Virus record (IMG/VR): IMGVR_UViG_3300047476_001635
Coordinates: 1-28,741 of that record
Source: a virus
Strand: one strand, 5' to 3'
DNA length: 28,741 nucleotides
In this document: positions 6,056-15,200 of the stretch, piece after piece
Numbering within the stretch: the stretch's first letter is position 1
How the letters are laid out: each line of letters starts with the position of its first letter
Program-made: the position numbers and the translations under genes
The notes under the pieces: model-generated
The model's input: only the letters and a program-made list of their open reading frames with translations
What the model was told of the DNA's origin: nothing
Databases searched by the model: none

Positions 6056-8479
6056 TTATGCCTTTAAGTCTCCAGCCAACAACCAAGTTGTTGCTGCAAT
6101 CTTAGTAGCTGTTACTGATGAATTTGTTGTTCTTAATGTTGAGCCTGGAGTTGAAAGAATTGTTATTCCATTTCCAGTTATATTTGCACCAGTGCCTGAT
6201 GACTGGTAGAAGCTTATTGAAGAACCGATTTCATACTTAGCGTTTCCTGTTGCTTCAAAGCTGATGTTTACTGAACCTGATAGTGGTACAAGCGAATCTC
6301 TTACTGCAGCATCTGTTCCTAGTGCGTCAAGTGTTGTGCTTGATGAAACTGCTGTTGCAATTGTTGTAAGTGATGGTACGCCTGCCTTTGTTTGAGTCTT
6401 GTCAGAGAATACTACGCCAGCTGCAGTTAAGTTATTTACAGCAAGGTCATCAAGTGATCCACCTGCAAAATCAACTGTTGTTGATGGCTCTGTAGTTACA
6501 TCTTTAAATAGCTTCCACTTGGAATCAGATACGTCTCTTACGATACCTGAGTGCTTTGCTGTTCCATCGTTATAAGCAACTACAAGACCTAGGTCAACTG
6601 TATTTGCTGTATTTTGATGTGCAAGCTGGACTAAGTTATCTTCAATTGTAATAGATGTTGCTGATGCGTTAAATGTTGTACCATTTACAGTAAGATTGCC
6701 TTGAACTGTTAATGCTCCATCTAATGTTGTAGACTGTGCATCTGTTGTTACAAGCTTTGATGTATCGGCAATTCCATGTACTGAAGTTGTAGAATTGTTG
6801 TGTGATGTTACAGCAGATGTTGCTGCTCCAGCTGCATCGTAATTTGATGCTAGACCATCTGCATAATTTTCTGATGCTACTGCTGCTGCGTCAATTGCTT
6901 CTTGCTTTGCTGTAGCAACATTTGCTGTAGTAGCAAGCAGTGAAGTATCTGCAATTCCATGTACATTTGCTGTAGCAGATGTGTGTGATGTTAAGTCTAA
7001 TTCAGATGCCTTATCATTTATCTGTCCCTGAATACCAGATGTTACGCCATTCACATATGCAATCTCTGTTGCAGAAACGTCTCCAATTGATGTTGTGCTT
7101 GGCAGAACAACAGTTCCTGTAAATGTTGGAGCTTCTTTATAAGCTACTAGATCAAGAGCTTCTGCTAGTCCAGCAATTTTGCTTGGATCAATGGCTGCAT
7201 CTGACGCAACATGAAGGTCTGAAATCGATCCGTTTGCAATCTTTGCTGAAGTTACAGCGCTATTTGTAATTTTAGCTTCTGTAATTGCATTTGCTACAAT
7301 CTTATTGGGAGTAATTGCATTATCTGCAATCTTTCCTTCATTAACTGCATTATCTGCAATCTTTGTATTGGTGACTGAGTTAATTGCAATCTTGTCTTCA
7401 GTAACTGCGTTATTTGCAATTTTGGCCTCTACAACTGCGTTGTTTTGAATCTTAGAAGAAATAACTGCATCTCCTTCAATCTTGGCTGCATTAATTGCGG
7501 CATCCTGAATTTTAATATTTGATACTGAATTAGTAGCAAGCTTGTCTTCTGTAACTGCTGCTGCTTCAATATTTGCATTTTTGACTGTATCTACTGGCAA
7601 TATTACTGAGCCAGTAGCTGTTATATTTGTTGTATTTACAGCAGTAGCCTCAAGTGTGCCAAGAGCTAAGTCGTCAAATGTGCCCTGAGAAAAGTTAATT
7701 GTTGTTGTTGGCTCATCTGTTACGCCTTTGAAAAGCTTCCATTTTGCATCTGAAGCATCTCTAACAAGTCCTGTGTGGTTGTATGTACCATCATTATGTG
7801 ATGCAACAATACCTAGGTCCAGCTGGCTTGACTCATTGTCTTCACCAATATAGAACAGTGGATCTGTTATTGTGAAATTCTGTGTATTTAATGTTGTTGT
7901 TGTACCATTAACTACTAGGTTTCCGCCTACAGTTACATTCTCTGCAGATACGTTACCGCTAGTTATAATGTGTGCTGAAAGGTTGTCTAGTCTTAATTCG
8001 CTCTCTGGAATCTTTCCGTCGCCGTTTAATGATGCAACTCCATTAGCAACTCCTCGATCTCCAGTCTCTAAATATCCTGTAAGAGAGTTATTTACTCCGC
8101 TAATTGCAGCGTCTGTATAGTCAGCTGCTGCAGCTTCTGCTGCCGCTGCTTTATCTATTGCCTCTGATGTTGCAAATGCTTTTGTCGCAACTACGTCTGC
8201 ATCTACATTTATTGTGATTGTATTTGCACCGTCATTATATGTCTTTGTAAGACCTGCTCCTGTTGTAAGGGCAGCATTTATGGCATCCTGAGAAATTTCT
8301 CCAATTGCCTGTGAGTCAGAAGCGGCATATGAAAGGTCATTCCATGCGTCTGTACCATTACCAAATTTAAATTTATTAGTGTTTGTTTCAACACCCATTT
8401 CACCTGCAGCCAAAGTTGGATTTGCTGTGGTCCATTCAGAGGATGTACCTCTTCTTACTTGAATTCTTACTGTTGACAT
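6056..8479 (-). CDS. Large tail fibre protein with Mtd-like N-terminus and KI repeats (807 aa)
   Basis: Residues 1-52 (VRIQVRRGTSSEWTTANPTL...GEMGVETNTNKFKFGNGT) match the N-terminal domain type seen in major tropism determinant-like and many tail fibre proteins, probably the anchor to the tail. About 293-433 holds a run of 11-residue repeats of the form NAVTEDKIAIN, likely forming a trimeric stalk. Two copies of a module (DPLFYIGE...DLGIVASHNDGT... KWKLFKGV, around 210-270, and a variant near 615-680) flank coiled-coil-like segments rich in Ala, Asp and Asn. The C-terminus is beta-rich (SISFYQSSGTGANITGNG), suggesting a receptor-binding or trimerising tip. RBS AAGGGG lies upstream, and an extended -10 promoter sits at 8510-8518. 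Confidence 0.85.
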   Translation of the reverse strand: MSTVRIQVRRGTSSEWTTANPTLAAGEMGVETNTNKFKFGNGTDAWNDLSYAASDSQAIGEISQDAINAALTTGAGLTKTYNDGANTITINVDADVVATKAFATSEAIDKAAAAEAAAADYTDAAISGVNNSLTGYLETGDRGVANGVASLNGDGKIPESELRLDNLSAHIITSGNVSAENVTVGGNLVVNGTTTTLNTQNFTITDPLFYIGEDNESSQLDLGIVASHNDGTYNHTGLVRDASDAKWKLFKGVTDEPTTTINFSQGTFDDLALGTLEATAVNTTNITATGSVILPVDTVKNANIEAAAVTEDKLATNSVSNIKIQDAAINAAKIEGDAVISSKIQNNAVVEAKIANNAVTEDKIAINSVTNTKIADNAVNEGKIADNAITPNKIVANAITEAKITNSAVTSAKIANGSISDLHVASDAAIDPSKIAGLAEALDLVAYKEAPTFTGTVVLPSTTSIGDVSATEIAYVNGVTSGIQGQINDKASELDLTSHTSATANVHGIADTSLLATTANVATAKQEAIDAAAVASENYADGLASNYDAAGAATSAVTSHNNSTTSVHGIADTSKLVTTDAQSTTLDGALTVQGNLTVNGTTFNASATSITIEDNLVQLAHQNTANTVDLGLVVAYNDGTAKHSGIVRDVSDSKWKLFKDVTTEPSTTVDFAGGSLDDLAVNNLTAAGVVFSDKTQTKAGVPSLTTIATAVSSSTTLDALGTDAAVRDSLVPLSGSVNISFEATGNAKYEIGSSISFYQSSGTGANITGNGITILSTPGSTLRTTNSSVTATKIAATTWLLAGDLKA
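7203..7600 (-). repeat. Degenerate 33-bp coding repeats (KI-type fibre repeats)
   Basis: About a dozen units of 33 bp within the 807-residue fibre gene, each encoding an 11-residue motif such as AVTEDKIAINS or AITPNKIVANA. The Lys-Ile step is nearly invariant and a small residue precedes it. They look diverged rather than freshly duplicated. Confidence 0.75.
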
Positions 8480-8509
8480 TATGCCACCCCTTTAATTTGA
8501 TCTATTGAA

Positions 8510-8518
8510 ATTATAGCA
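8510..8518 (-). promoter_or_regulatory. Extended -10 promoter TGCTATAAT for the 807-aa fibre
   Basis: TGC-TATAAT on the minus strand in the 61-base gap between the 120-residue and 807-residue fibre genes. No -35 match is visible 17 bases upstream (CTAAAT). A short leader of about 25 bases follows and contains AAGGGG before the ATG at 8479. Confidence 0.6.
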
Positions 8519-8540
8519 TTTAAACCTTTATAATTTAGCA

Positions 8541-8903
8541 TCATGCTACTAATGCTCCTGAATCGAAAGTCATTCCAAACTCAGTTGTTGAAGGGTCCCC
8601 ACCAGATATGAACTTATTGGTTCCTGATGGTGTTACTCCATTTGCCTGAATTATATATGTTGGCTGACCATTGTAATCAATAGCCAGTCCTACGTCCATA
8701 AATGAGAGCATGCTAGCCTCATTAGGAATTTCTGAGTACAAAGCTACAGGCTCCCAAGTTCCATTAATTTGAACCTGAAGCCTATTTGTTGTTGTATCAA
8801 AAGATATTGGGGCTGTTCCTAATACGATATTAGAATCAAATGTCGCAGTTCCTGCTACATTTAAACCGTTCTTTACTTTAAAATTTTTATCTACTGTTGC
8901 CAT
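8541..8903 (-). CDS. Small fibre-family virion protein (120 aa)
   Basis: Begins MATVDKNFKVKNGLNVAGTA, nearly the same as the start of the 485-residue fibre next to it (MATVDKNFRIKNGLVIEGST), so the two share an N-terminal attachment segment and differ downstream. The middle reads FDTTTNRLQVQINGTWEPVA, a common 'label on a tail protein' motif, and the rest is beta-rich. No ribosome-binding site is obvious near the ATG at 8903 (AGGGG lies about 15 bases off). Probably a short fibre or decoration protein. The precise role cannot be read. Confidence 0.72.
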   Translation of the reverse strand: MATVDKNFKVKNGLNVAGTATFDSNIVLGTAPISFDTTTNRLQVQINGTWEPVALYSEIPNEASMLSFMDVGLAIDYNGQPTYIIQANGVTPSGTNKFISGGDPSTTEFGMTFDSGALVA

Positions 8904-8932
8904 TTAAGTTCACTGTCCCCTAATTGTTTTGG

Positions 8933-8955
8933 TGGGGTTTTTAAAAGGAACCCCA
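8933..8955 (-). other. Intergenic hairpin
   Basis: TGGGGTT (8933-8939) pairs with AACCCCA (8949-8955) in the gap between two fibre genes. There is no T-run on the minus strand after it, so it is more likely a processing or stability element, or a weak attenuator, than a full terminator. Confidence 0.4.
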
Positions 8956-8970
8956 TAACCTTTTATTTAA

Positions 8971-10428
8971 TTATGCGTTAAATACTGTACCAGCTACGGT
9001 AATTGTTGAATCATTTACTGGAGTGACTCTAATTCTGCAATGAGAATTAACTACATCTGCCGTAATGGTCCCTCTTGTTCCGTTTGTCCCAACAATTGCA
9101 TACTCTGTAATTGCTACGTTATCAGATGAATCTAGCGTTACTAGAATTTCTGAAATTTCATTATGTGTTCCATTGTCAATTTTAACAAGGAACTTACCTG
9201 ATTTAAAGTTTATTTTATTGAACTGGTATGCTGTTACTGCAACTGAGCCAAGTGAGGTTGTTCTTGCAGCTACCTGCTTTGCAACATCATTAATATTTAA
9301 ATCTGTAAATGGTGTTGTTGCATCTAATACATCTGCAACATATCCAAGAGCTGTCTGCTCTGCAGCTGATTGAGCTAATGTAGCTGATCCTGCTGCGTCA
9401 TACCATGCATCTGTCTCTGTGCGATTAACTTGAATTGAGTTATTGCCATCAAGTTCTAATCCAGTTCCAAGCTGAACATCAAATGAGCCATTTACATATT
9501 CAATACCATCACCAAGTGCTGAAGATACTGCATCCTTGGCACGAGTGTCTGTAAAGTAAAGAGCTGAAGCATCTTCTGAAACATCTGCAGTGTCTAGGCC
9601 AGTTACAGAAATTACATCAGATGTAATATCAATATTTGATCCAGCTGTTAATGTGTTCTGCTTTGCAGCTAGATTCGCAGCCATATCTGTAGCATAATTT
9701 GGATTATCAGCAATAGCTGCTGCTAACTCATTAAGTGTGTCTAAAAGAGCTGGTGCAGAATCAACAAGATTTGATACAGCAACTCCAATTTCTGAACTTG
9801 TCTTATATGCTGACCATACATTTGTTGATGTTGTTGAGGCATCATTAATTAAAGAGTCTGCGTATCCTTTAGCGTTATTCTCTGCAGTTGTTGCGGAGCC
9901 TGCTGGGTCATAGTTTGATGCTAGGCTATCTGCATAGTTTTTAGCATCTTGTTCTGCTGTATCAGCATAGCTTTCGTAAGCAGCTGTTATTGCTGATTCA
10001 CGTCCATCTGTATATGAATTAGCATTTGTTGTTGCAGTTGTTGCATAACCTTGTGCAGTATTTAATGCATCTACAATTTCGCCATCTACATATGAAACAG
10101 CGTTATTGTATGCGCCTTGTGCGGAACCCGCTGGATCATAATTTGATGCAAGGCTATTTGCATAATTTTCTGCTGCTGATTGAGCATCAGACGCTGATCC
10201 GTATGAATCAAATACGTTTGAGTTTACTGTAAGGTTGCCAGAACCATCAACATTAAATACGCCTGTATCTACTGACTTTACAAGTGTTGCCCCACCAACA
10301 AGGTTGAGGATATAAGAATCACCAGCTTGGGTGTTTTCTGAAAGTATGTTATTGCCATTAAGGGTTGCGGTTGATCCTTCGATAACCAGCCCATTTTTAA
10401 TTCTAAAGTTTTTATCTACTGTTGCCAT
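8971..10428 (-). CDS. Tail fibre protein with coiled-coil-like shaft (485 aa)
   Basis: The N-terminal attachment segment (about 1-20) is shared with the 120-residue protein. A long Ala/Asn/Asp/Tyr-rich shaft (about 75-240) follows, with repeated YADSLASNYDPAGSA units and QGYATTATTNANSYTDGR-like heptads, then LNELAAAIADNPNYATDM. The unit ALYFTDTRAKDAVSSALGDG also occurs in the 580-residue fibre as LYFTNTRAMNAVEGMF. The end (from about 380) is a compact beta domain (FKSGKFLVKIDNGTHNEISEIL) that could be the host-contact tip. GGGAG nine bases before the ATG supports the start. A virion fibre is likely. Confidence 0.83.
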   Translation of the reverse strand: MATVDKNFRIKNGLVIEGSTATLNGNNILSENTQAGDSYILNLVGGATLVKSVDTGVFNVDGSGNLTVNSNVFDSYGSASDAQSAAENYANSLASNYDPAGSAQGAYNNAVSYVDGEIVDALNTAQGYATTATTNANSYTDGRESAITAAYESYADTAEQDAKNYADSLASNYDPAGSATTAENNAKGYADSLINDASTTSTNVWSAYKTSSEIGVAVSNLVDSAPALLDTLNELAAAIADNPNYATDMAANLAAKQNTLTAGSNIDITSDVISVTGLDTADVSEDASALYFTDTRAKDAVSSALGDGIEYVNGSFDVQLGTGLELDGNNSIQVNRTETDAWYDAAGSATLAQSAAEQTALGYVADVLDATTPFTDLNINDVAKQVAARTTSLGSVAVTAYQFNKINFKSGKFLVKIDNGTHNEISEILVTLDSSDNVAITEYAIVGTNGTRGTITADVVNSHCRIRVTPVNDSTITVAGTVFNA

Positions 10429-10461
10429 GTTTTATGACTCCCTATACTGCTTTATTTTTTA

Positions 10462-11019
10462 TTATGCCTTTACTGCTGTGCGAATAAATCTTACTGAAAT
10501 TTCACCAGAAGTAGGGGTGATTCTTAAACTAATTATACCTGCATTTTCTTCAAAGGTATAATCAAATAAATTGTTTTCTGTGTTAGATATTATATTTGTC
10601 TCTGATATCATGATGTCAGTTCCATCATGTGCTGCAAGTATCTCTGAAGTATAAACCTCAGAGCCCTTTGTAACCTGAAGATTATATCTTACTGTTCTCC
10701 AGATTGCCTTTGCAAATGAATCAACATTTGTAGGGTTTTCAATTCCATAAACTGTAAGGTCGTTATTGCCTTCTAGCCCAAGTAATTCTATTGTTGCATC
10801 GCTGCTATTATTTACATCATTAAGCAGTGTCTCAATTGTTGAGACTTTGTAAGTTAATGAGTTTTCATCTTGTGAACCATCTACTCCAACTTTAATCTGA
10901 AGAGCTTCAATTGCATCATTTGCATTTGAGTGTTGCTCAGAATGCGATGGAGCTGAAAGCTGATCTGATCCATTTGGATTGATAAATTCATCTATGTTAT
11001 TTGGATAACTGGTGGCCAT
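10462..11019 (-). CDS. Virion/tail-associated protein (185 aa)
   Basis: The opening contains SAPSHSEQHSNANDAIEALQ, a segment frequent at the start of phage tail proteins, followed by KVGVDGS and a helical linker. The C-terminal 90 residues (AIWRTVRYNLQVTKGSEVY...AHDGTDIMISETNI) are beta-rich and resemble the tip domain of the 485-residue fibre in layout, including the end FIRTAVKA. AGGGGG eight bases before the ATG supports the start, and a TATAAT at 11057-11062 may be its promoter. Structural; exact position in the tail unknown. Confidence 0.72.
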   Translation of the reverse strand: MATSYPNNIDEFINPNGSDQLSAPSHSEQHSNANDAIEALQIKVGVDGSQDENSLTYKVSTIETLLNDVNNSSDATIELLGLEGNNDLTVYGIENPTNVDSFAKAIWRTVRYNLQVTKGSEVYTSEILAAHDGTDIMISETNIISNTENNLFDYTFEENAGIISLRITPTSGEISVRFIRTAVKA

Positions 11020-11056
11020 AAGACTACCCCCTATGTGTAATTATGTTACTTAGATA

Positions 11057-11062
11057 ATTATA
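11057..11062 (-). promoter_or_regulatory. Possible -10 upstream of the 185-aa protein gene
   Basis: TATAAT on the minus strand in the 55-base gap after the oxygenase gene ending at 11075, with TTAGTA 17 bases before it as a weak -35. The preceding triplet is CGG, so it is not an extended -10. A leader of about 30 bases with AGGGGG follows. Confidence 0.45.
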
Positions 11063-11074
11063 CCGTAAAAAATT

Positions 11075-11776
11075 CTAATTACTAAATAACTTGTTTCTAT
11101 ACTCAGTATCTTCCCAAAAAAGAGAGACAGTATACCTAATACCAGATTCTACTTTCTTTACTCCATGCAAACTATGTTCATCTCCCTTTAGGCATATTAG
11201 AGTGCCAATTTCTGGCTTTATGTAAAAGTTGTGATCTGGAAAGTATAGTTCTCCGCCTTCATAGTCATCGTTTAGGTAAATAAGAGATGAGTAATGTTTT
11301 GTTTGAAACATTTGGCCGAATGTATCTAAAAATGATTTTGGTATATTATTTTTTGCAAGCTTAATGTAGTCGTGGCCAGGCTCTTCTTGGTAAAAATAAT
11401 CTAGGTGTGGAGTTTGTTCTCTTCCAGGGCGCCATCTGTTAATTAGGTATTGCTCTTCTCTTAATGAAGTAACTCCATATTTTTCTTCTATATGTGTTCT
11501 AATTTTGCCAGCCAAAAATTGATAATAGTATGGGTTGAGACCATATCTTTCTGCAAATCCTTGGTTAGTAATATTTATACACATACCATCCCATTGAGAA
11601 ACTGAATACTGAAGGTTACCAGCAACATTATCTTTTTTAGGATAATTCAGATTATAATCAAGTGCCCAAAGCTCTTCTGAAAAATTTTTAACTTTTAATA
11701 TATTATCGCATTCTTCTTTAGAAAGAAAATTTTTTACAATACGAATATTAGGATTTTGAAGATCAATAATCTCCAT
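11075..11776 (-). CDS. 2-oxoglutarate/Fe(II) oxygenase, prolyl 4-hydroxylase-like (copy 6)
   Basis: A 233-residue oxygenase embedded among fibre genes rather than in the main oxygenase operon. Iron ligands: H124/D126 (TPHLDYF) and H204 (SLHGVKK), with Arg following in GIRYTVSLFW. Core motif IYLNDDYEGGELYFPDHN. An insert of about 30 residues rich in Lys and Phe (KLAKNNIPKSFLDTFGQMFQ) lies between the HxD motif and the core strand, longer than in the other copies. It sits five bases after a small Cys-rich protein gene. There is no strong ribosome-binding site before ATG 11776, so translation may depend on coupling. Its position among fibres is the strongest hint that a virion protein is the substrate, but this is inference. 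Confidence 0.88.
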   Translation of the reverse strand: MEIIDLQNPNIRIVKNFLSKEECDNILKVKNFSEELWALDYNLNYPKKDNVAGNLQYSVSQWDGMCINITNQGFAERYGLNPYYYQFLAGKIRTHIEEKYGVTSLREEQYLINRWRPGREQTPHLDYFYQEEPGHDYIKLAKNNIPKSFLDTFGQMFQTKHYSSLIYLNDDYEGGELYFPDHNFYIKPEIGTLICLKGDEHSLHGVKKVESGIRYTVSLFWEDTEYRNKLFSN

Positions 11777-11781
11777 TTATA

Positions 11782-12021
11782 TTACCATTTGCCAATAGGG
11801 CAAAATGCCTTAGCCATTCCAGTTTTTATCTTCATGATACATCCACATTGTTTGCATTGTGTTGTTGAGGATATAAACTCTGGACATTGCTTGCAAATAT
11901 CGTATCTGGATTCTTTTACTGAATCTTCAACCCATTCAGTTTGTGGGTTTACAATATCCCAGGGCTTAACAGCATTTGGATCGGTTAAATTTGCTTTTAT
12001 TGTTTGCCATCTAGAAGTCAT
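11782..12021 (-). CDS. Small cysteine-rich, probably zinc-binding protein (79 aa)
   Basis: Six cysteines in the C-terminal half: YDICKQCPEF, then TQCKQCGCIM and AFCPIGKW. Two CxxC pairs plus CxC and a final Cys indicate one zinc site or a treble-clef-like knuckle. The pattern SRYDICKQCPE...CKQCGC...CPIGKW resembles small phage proteins I recall from the DUF6171 type, but I am not sure of that name. It lies between the 76-residue protein (two-base gap) and oxygenase copy 6 (five-base gap), so the three form one unit. No function can be assigned; an adaptor or metal-binding partner is conceivable. Confidence 0.7.
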   Translation of the reverse strand: MTSRWQTIKANLTDPNAVKPWDIVNPQTEWVEDSVKESRYDICKQCPEFISSTTQCKQCGCIMKIKTGMAKAFCPIGKW

Positions 12022-12023
12022 TG

Positions 12024-12254
12024 TTATTCTTTCTTAAAAGATTGGCCATCCCATTTCCATCCCTCAGCTTGAGGTGGAAGATCTAATATATCTATTGGCA
12101 AATCTGTAAAATTAACTATGGTTGGATTGCTTGATAATCCTGATCTTAATATCTCTGTTTCTAAATTGCCTTTAGGTATACTGAACCACCCAGCAAATTC
12201 ATTATCAACAAGTACGAAAAATACTTCTCCGTCAAAATCCTTTTTTATAGACAT
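12024..12254 (-). CDS. Unrecognised small protein (76 aa)
   Basis: A 76-residue protein with a hydrophobic first strand (GEVFFVLVDNEFAGWFSIPKG) and a C-terminal EGWKWDGQSFKKE, an ending seen in small proteins near phage tail genes. There is no membrane segment or known catalytic motif. AAGGAG eight bases before the ATG is the best ribosome-binding site in this part of the window, and an extended -10 (12274-12282) precedes it, so it leads the short unit that continues into the Cys-rich protein and oxygenase copy 6. Confidence 0.65.
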   Translation of the reverse strand: MSIKKDFDGEVFFVLVDNEFAGWFSIPKGNLETEILRSGLSSNPTIVNFTDLPIDILDLPPQAEGWKWDGQSFKKE

Positions 12255-12273
12255 ACAAAATCTCCTTTTCTAA

Positions 12274-12282
12274 AGTATAGCA
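12274..12282 (-). promoter_or_regulatory. Extended -10 promoter TGCTATACT
   Basis: TGC-TATACT on the minus strand, overlapping the gap between the 1071-residue gene (ends 12289) and the 76-residue gene. The matching -35 position reads TAGCCA and is weak. A leader of about 15 bases with AAGGAG follows. Confidence 0.55.
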
Positions 12283-12288
12283 TAATTA

Positions 12289-15200
12289 TTAGGCTATGGC
12301 TATAAGTCCATTAACTATAAACCAAGGTTGTGGGGACGTTCTAACATCATAAACTAGAGATTCAAATTCATCTACCTCAATTGACTCTACTAGTATTTCT
12401 GATACTTGGCCTTCTGGGCTTATGCTCAATATAGTATCTCCTATATTAATGTTTCCAGATTCTTTATATTCAATTAAATCTATATTCTTTATAAATATAG
12501 GCTGGGTCACTGAATAGTTCTTGCCCATTCCGTTAAATCCAATTAATTTTGAACTCTTTTCTGTAACAGAAATAACTTCTGCATTAACAAGAGAAACCTG
12601 GTCTGGGAGCAATAAAGATGTCTTACTATTTGATACTGAGTTTATATCAATATCTGAGTTTGCTATAGTAATTATTTGATCTCCAACCTTAATATCTTTT
12701 GCCTTTAGGCTGCCGCTTGATGTCAAGATAAGAGAATTTGGAGCTAGGCACTTGCCCTTAAATGCTGGTGGTGCGAAGAAGCTTGGTGGTGCGAAGAAGC
12801 TTGGTGGTGCGAAGAAGCTTGGTGGTGCGAAGAAGCTTGGTGGTGCGAACAGTGATGCCTCTCCAGTACAAGGTCCGTATATATTTGCACAGCCTATTGG
12901 TGTAATACAATAAGTTTGAGTGCCACCATTTCCACAAGATTGTGTTCCAGAACCATATGGGCAACTATTACAATCTGTAGTCGGCGGAGTTGCAGGCGGT
13001 GTTGCAGGCGGAGTTGCAGGCGGAGTTGCAGGAGCGGTTGATTGACAATCTGGATAACCACTAGTTGAGCAACTTCTAGAATAACCAGAGCCAGAACCAG
13101 AATTATTAGTTGATGATGTTGTATATCCGCAATTTCCTACTCCTCCTCCAGAATAACTTTCAGTACAATACCATGTAGTTGATGATGGAACACAGCCAGT
13201 ATCTGTAACAATATTAGCGCAGGATCCTGGCGTATAGCAAACATAAGTGTTCATTGTTCCAGAAGTGCAAATACTTGTTGAAACAGATCTACTGCTAGTA
13301 TAGCTGCTTGATCCACAAGCCTGGCACTCTGCAGCACTACAGTCTATACCAGAACCACATGTTGCTGCAGGTGGTGTTGATGGCGGAGTTGCAGGCGGTG
13401 TTGAGGTACAGCATGATCCCGAAGCTGGGGTAGGGTAAGAAGTTTGAGAACAGCTTACGCATGGATCAGTATTATGCTCATTTATAGTTGACATATATTG
13501 AGTTACTGTACAGTCTGAATTTCTCATAGAACAGTACCATGAAGCTGTTGGTGGAGTTGCAGGCGGAGTTGCTGGTGGGGTTGCGGGAGCACAAGCACCC
13601 TGTGTTGCAGCTGCTAATGCTTCTGCAGAAGTGGATCTATAATATGTCCAAGTTACAGTTCTTGCTCCAGATACAGATGTGTCTGCAGGCATACTTGATG
13701 CAGTAAATGGACCACTTACAGATGGCTGAGAAACGCATGTATCATTTTGGAAATCTGCAGTTGCTGTTCCAGCATAATATGTTACAGATGTTGATGGTCC
13801 AGTAGATAAGCAGTCTGGGTATGGACCTCCAGCAATACAAGTTCTAGAATAACCAGACCCTTGGGCAGAATTATTAGTAGAAGATGTTGTGTAGCCACAG
13901 TTTCCGACTCCACCACCATTATAGCTTTCAGTACAATACCATGTTGTGCCAGCTGGGACACAGCCAGTATCAGTTGTTATAACGTCACAAATGCCTGGGG
14001 TATAACATGTACTGGTATTCATATACCCAGAAGCGCAAATACTTGTTGAAACAGATCTAGTTCCTGTTGTTGTGCTAACACAAGACTGGCATGCTGCTGT
14101 AGCGCATGCTGATGGGGAATCACATACTGCAGTTGCTGCAACTGCAGTAATTGAATTGCTGCTAAATGCTTTATCTGTCATTCTTAAGTCAGTTGTTAAA
14201 ACTTGTACAGAAGATGTTATTTGTGTATTATCGTAATCCGTTGTTGTGCCCAAATCAAGTGTAGAGCCTAACCCAAACCATATGGCTGACCCATTGGAAT
14301 ACCATTCAATAGCATAAGAGTATATTGATGACTCATTGCTCCATGTTCCATTGGTTGAGCTAAATGTACGTCCGTCTCTAGAAATAGTTGGCAATGTTTG
14401 ATTTACTGGAAGAGGGCTTTCTGGATATGTAATAGTTAATGCTGGTGTTGATGTCCATGATGTTTCTGTAAATCTAGGTGCTGTTCCAGTTACAGTTACA
14501 GTAAATGATCCATAAGTTGTTCCTCCTGCACCTAATTGATTAATGTCAAAGGATGTTGCGGATGGATCTCCTAGGAAAGAACTGGCGTAAACCTCTCCAT
14601 TATTATATATAGCCCACCCAGTTTGCTGGATTAAAGTATTAGACCAACTTAGCCTGCCGCCCCAAGAAAATGATGTCATGGTTGCTACTACGCTAGCTTT
14701 AGTTGGCTTTAAATCCATTACAGATGCATTTTTCCCGTATCCAGTAATTGTTTGTCCAGAAACGTTTGCTGTGTTTTTAGGATTAATAAGAATTCCAAGT
14801 GTTCCAGAAGCAGATCCAGTATCTATTGTAAATTTATGAGCTGTTCCAGTAACACTGTATACTCCCTTTGTGGTATCACTGTTATTATTCATGCTAGACA
14901 CTTCTGTAAATGCCACTTCTGGACCCTGATACTGAATATAATAATCATCGGCGCCCCTTACTCTTTGCCAAGTAAGTTCTACAACTCCATTAGAAACAAC
15001 ATTAACACTTATATTTGTTTGTACAGCTGAAGCAATTATTGGGCTTGCCAGAGTATATACGTCTTCTGTATTTTTACCAGAAGAATTTGTTGCTGTAACT
15101 TTACATCTTACTTTATATCCAACATACTTGAGTGCAGATGCAATTGGATACTGCTCCCATAAGTCTTCATTTAAGTATAATGTATTTTGTGTAGCATTAG

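Noticed and set aside
6056-8479. Mtd-like fibre taken as a sign of a diversity-generating retroelement
   Set aside because: Only the N-terminal attachment domain is Mtd-like. No reverse transcriptase, template repeat or C-type lectin variable tip is visible in the window.
5275-12853. CRISPR array at the repeat loci
   Set aside because: The repeats are contiguous coding units of 12-18 bp without spacers.
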